DNA from: Zygnema circumcarinatum
Lineage: Eukaryota > Streptophyta > Zygnematophyceae > Zygnematales > Zygnemataceae
Assembly (NCBI GenBank): GCA_037447605.1
Contig: CM074806.1
Location: 787,180 to 851,179, forward strand
Reading direction: 5' to 3'
DNA length: 64,000 nt
The position numbers and the translations under genes are program-made. Below, in pieces: positions 61,986 through 64,000 of this stretch (positions within the stretch are counted from its first letter, which is position 1; every line of letters begins with the position of its first letter). The notes beneath the pieces were generated by a model. The model was not told where the DNA came from. It did no database searches and saw nothing but the letters and a program-made list of their open reading frames with translations.

Positions 61986-63521
61986 CTAAGCAGCTCTTTC
62001 CAGAAACCCCTGCAGCTCTCGCCTCTTGCGCTCCAGTTCCTGCCAAGGGCTTGGCAGCAAGTCCATCGCCAACTCAGAATCTCGGCTTGGTCGTCGGCTT
62101 AGAATTAGAAAGCCGTCCTTGAAGCAGTAGACAATCACATATCCTGCTCCGATATGTTTCATTTCTGAAAAAAGGGAAAGGGAATTTTTTCGCATGCAGA
62201 AAGTTTGGAGGCCCTACCTCGAGCTCCTTCACGGCTTGTTCTCTTCGTTGGAGTTTCTGCATCCTTCTCCTTTTCAAGTTCCCCATGCATAGCAACCCCT
62301 TGACAACAAAGACGTGGAAAGAAAAGAGGAACAGTCAGACAACACTTGTACGGACAGAACAGAACAGAGCAGACATAGCTACCAGGTAGAGAGGTAGGCA
62401 GCTTTTTAAACGCAAAAAAACACTAAACACTTGACACTAAACTCTTGACTACCAAATTCCCAGCCCCGTTTCTGCAACTCGGGCTCACACGAGGAAGACC
62501 TGACAGTCTCAGTTTAATGGAGACGATTGGGAAGGGGAAAAGACTCTACCGCAATGCTGTAGAACGCTCCACATCCAAGCAGTACCCAGCTCGCCACCGT
62601 ATGAAAAATGATTTCAAAGGCCGACCCACCACTCGAGTTCACCATCGCTTCAGTCAGTACTGCCACACTGACATAGAGAAGCCCTTTATCCAGCCATAGT
62701 CAAAGGCTGACTGACGCTTTCCAGGTTTCCAGGCAACCCTGGTGGTGGTAAAGCAGAGCAGACGTAAGCACTGACGAGAGCAGGTGGACTCACAAGCATT
62801 GCAGCATCCCTCGTCCAAGCCACGACTCCAGCACCTGCAGTTGAGAGAGATTGGTATAAATCACGAGTAACTTCTCCATGACGCTCACAGGTTCGATAGA
62901 TGAAAACTTTAAAAGCCTCTGTGACGACCGGGAAGCAGGGCAAGATGCAAAAACGAAGAAAAGAAACTGACTGAAAAAATTTATGCCTTTCGGCGGCCAT
63001 CTAATTGAAGAAACGCATTTCAAGGATTGTGACTCACCCCCCATATCTTGAATACCCACTCCCACTCCGTTTCCGCAATTGCAACAAACGCAGCAATTAC
63101 CACACCGTAGCATCGCACAACACCCACAAAGACCTGCACAAAGAGGAATGGCAGACAGATCGCAATGAAAGCTGGTGGCTGGGAGAGAAAGAAGTGCGAG
63201 AGTTACTTTTCAATAGCACTCAGCACACTCTTTCAAACTATGAATGATTCGCGGGCGTGTAATGCAGTCTCACTGAGTTCGGGTATGAACACTCACATTC
63301 TGACCACTGCTGAAAGACCGGGTGACAGAAATTATGTTCACCACAGCACAGAGCAATGCGCTTGTGGCAGTAATTAGACCAAGGATGGCGCAGAAAACCA
63401 AGAATCCATCAGTTGTCAAAAGATGCGATGGAACATTTTTCTCCCTTGCAGCTTCCCCAGTTTGTAATGGCTGCTGCTCTTCAATATCTCCATCGCCCTC
63501 ACTCCTGCACACTTGTTCCAT
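61986..63521 (-). CDS. Four-TM protein of COPI-associated/TVP15 type
   Basis: Six exons in coding order: 63297-63521, 63038-63133, 62794-62834, 62550-62667, 62218-62298, 61986-62039. They total 204 residues in frame. Four hydrophobic segments are visible: GFLVFCAILGLITATSALLC, VRCYGVVIAAFVAIAETEWE, WLGRGMLQCFVAVLTEAM, and FHTVASWVLLGCGAFYSIAG. The sequence then ends in a basic and charged tail predicted as a short coiled coil (RRRMQKLQRREQAVKELEEL). The RCYG...AETEWE signature and the topology recall TVP15/COPI-associated Golgi membrane proteins and their plant relatives. The family assignment rests on memory of the pattern. The start at 63,521 is the only in-frame Met ahead of the first helix in this exon. 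Confidence 0.75.
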
Positions 63522-64000
63522 CAGTCCATCATCACAAGAAAGGCAGTCGCAGCTTTGAACTGGTACGCTTTTTCTGATTCTTACCTGGTTTTCTTAAAAA
63601 ATGGTGATGTGGCATAGAGGTCACTGGACTAGCCAAACTTAAAGTTGTTTTGTAGTGCAGGTAATACCACTGAATACAGCAACCGCATGGAACAATCCAA
63701 AGCTTTGCCGTGGCTGATGGGTTCAAACTTCACATAGAGAAATGCAGCATATAATAGATAACTAAGTCAACCTAACGCCAAGTGGCAATTTAAAATGGCA
63801 CAGTCAACCAGCAGTTAATCTCTGGTCAAATCGCATTCCCTTTCACTCCATCCTCTTGGCCTTTTTTCTACCTTTCACTCATGACAAGGGCCTGGTTCGC
63901 AAAGCAGAGGTCTTGAAAACAAGTTCTTCCCAAAAGGACCAGTTTTGGCATTAAAAATAACTCTGTGAAAATTCCACACTTTTTAACTCTCCTTTTCTTG
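63522..64000. other. Upstream region of the TVP15-like gene
   Basis: No exon, RNA gene or repeat was recognised up to the right window edge. It presumably contains the promoter of the minus-strand gene. Confidence 0.4.

Overview
The window looks like nuclear DNA of a green plant-lineage organism, most likely a streptophyte (charophyte-type) alga. The genes are intron-rich with short GT-AG introns. They include a phototropin with two LOV domains and an AGC kinase, a class XI-like myosin with a DIL tail, several proteins with probable plastid transit peptides, and TTTAGGG-like repeats. The phototropin has only about 30 residues before LOV1, as in algal phototropins rather than those of seed plants. 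The species itself cannot be fixed from sequence alone. No viral, bacterial or CRISPR features were seen.

Layout, left to right. 64-6,920 (-): phototropin, 18 exons visible, C-terminal end cut by the window edge. 6,921-11,946: promoter DNA, long C5T/GGGA-type repeats, and a duplicate of the next gene's 5' end that abuts a 10-N assembly gap. 11,947-15,840 (+): chloroplast-type PPOX/DUF2470 flavin-fold protein. 17,227-30,598 (-): myosin with about 30 exons. 32,067-35,505 (+): PDCD2-type MYND protein. 36,557-37,203 (+): TRM112. 37,966-40,605 (-): DCN1-like neddylation factor. 42,329-44,199 (-): TRAF-type zinc-finger protein. 44,847-45,792: fold-back DNA transposon with an 8-bp target duplication. 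46,566-49,474 (-): PDZ plus rubredoxin thylakoid protein (ENH1-like). 50,489-59,609 (+): a very large alpha/beta-hydrolase plus CAAX-protease (CPBP) membrane protein. 60,606-60,945: inverted duplication of a leucine-rich-repeat gene fragment. 61,986-63,521 (-): four-helix membrane protein of the COPI-associated/TVP15 kind.

Exon models were built by hand from reading frame, splice sites and recalled family sequence. For nine of the ten main genes the exon phases add up to one uninterrupted frame. The myosin is described by exon landmarks only. Coordinates of splice sites may be off by one or two bases.

Functional themes: light sensing and the plastid (phototropin, PPOX protein, ENH1-like, CPBP protein), small-subunit ribosome or methyltransferase support (PDCD2 next to TRM112), ubiquitin-like regulation (DCN1) and trafficking (myosin, TVP15-like). 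The most unusual non-coding signals are the LRR inverted repeat, the fold-back element, the false duplication at the gap, recurrent GCCACGTG promoter motifs, clusters of CCGTACAA sites, and long purine/pyrimidine satellites inside introns.
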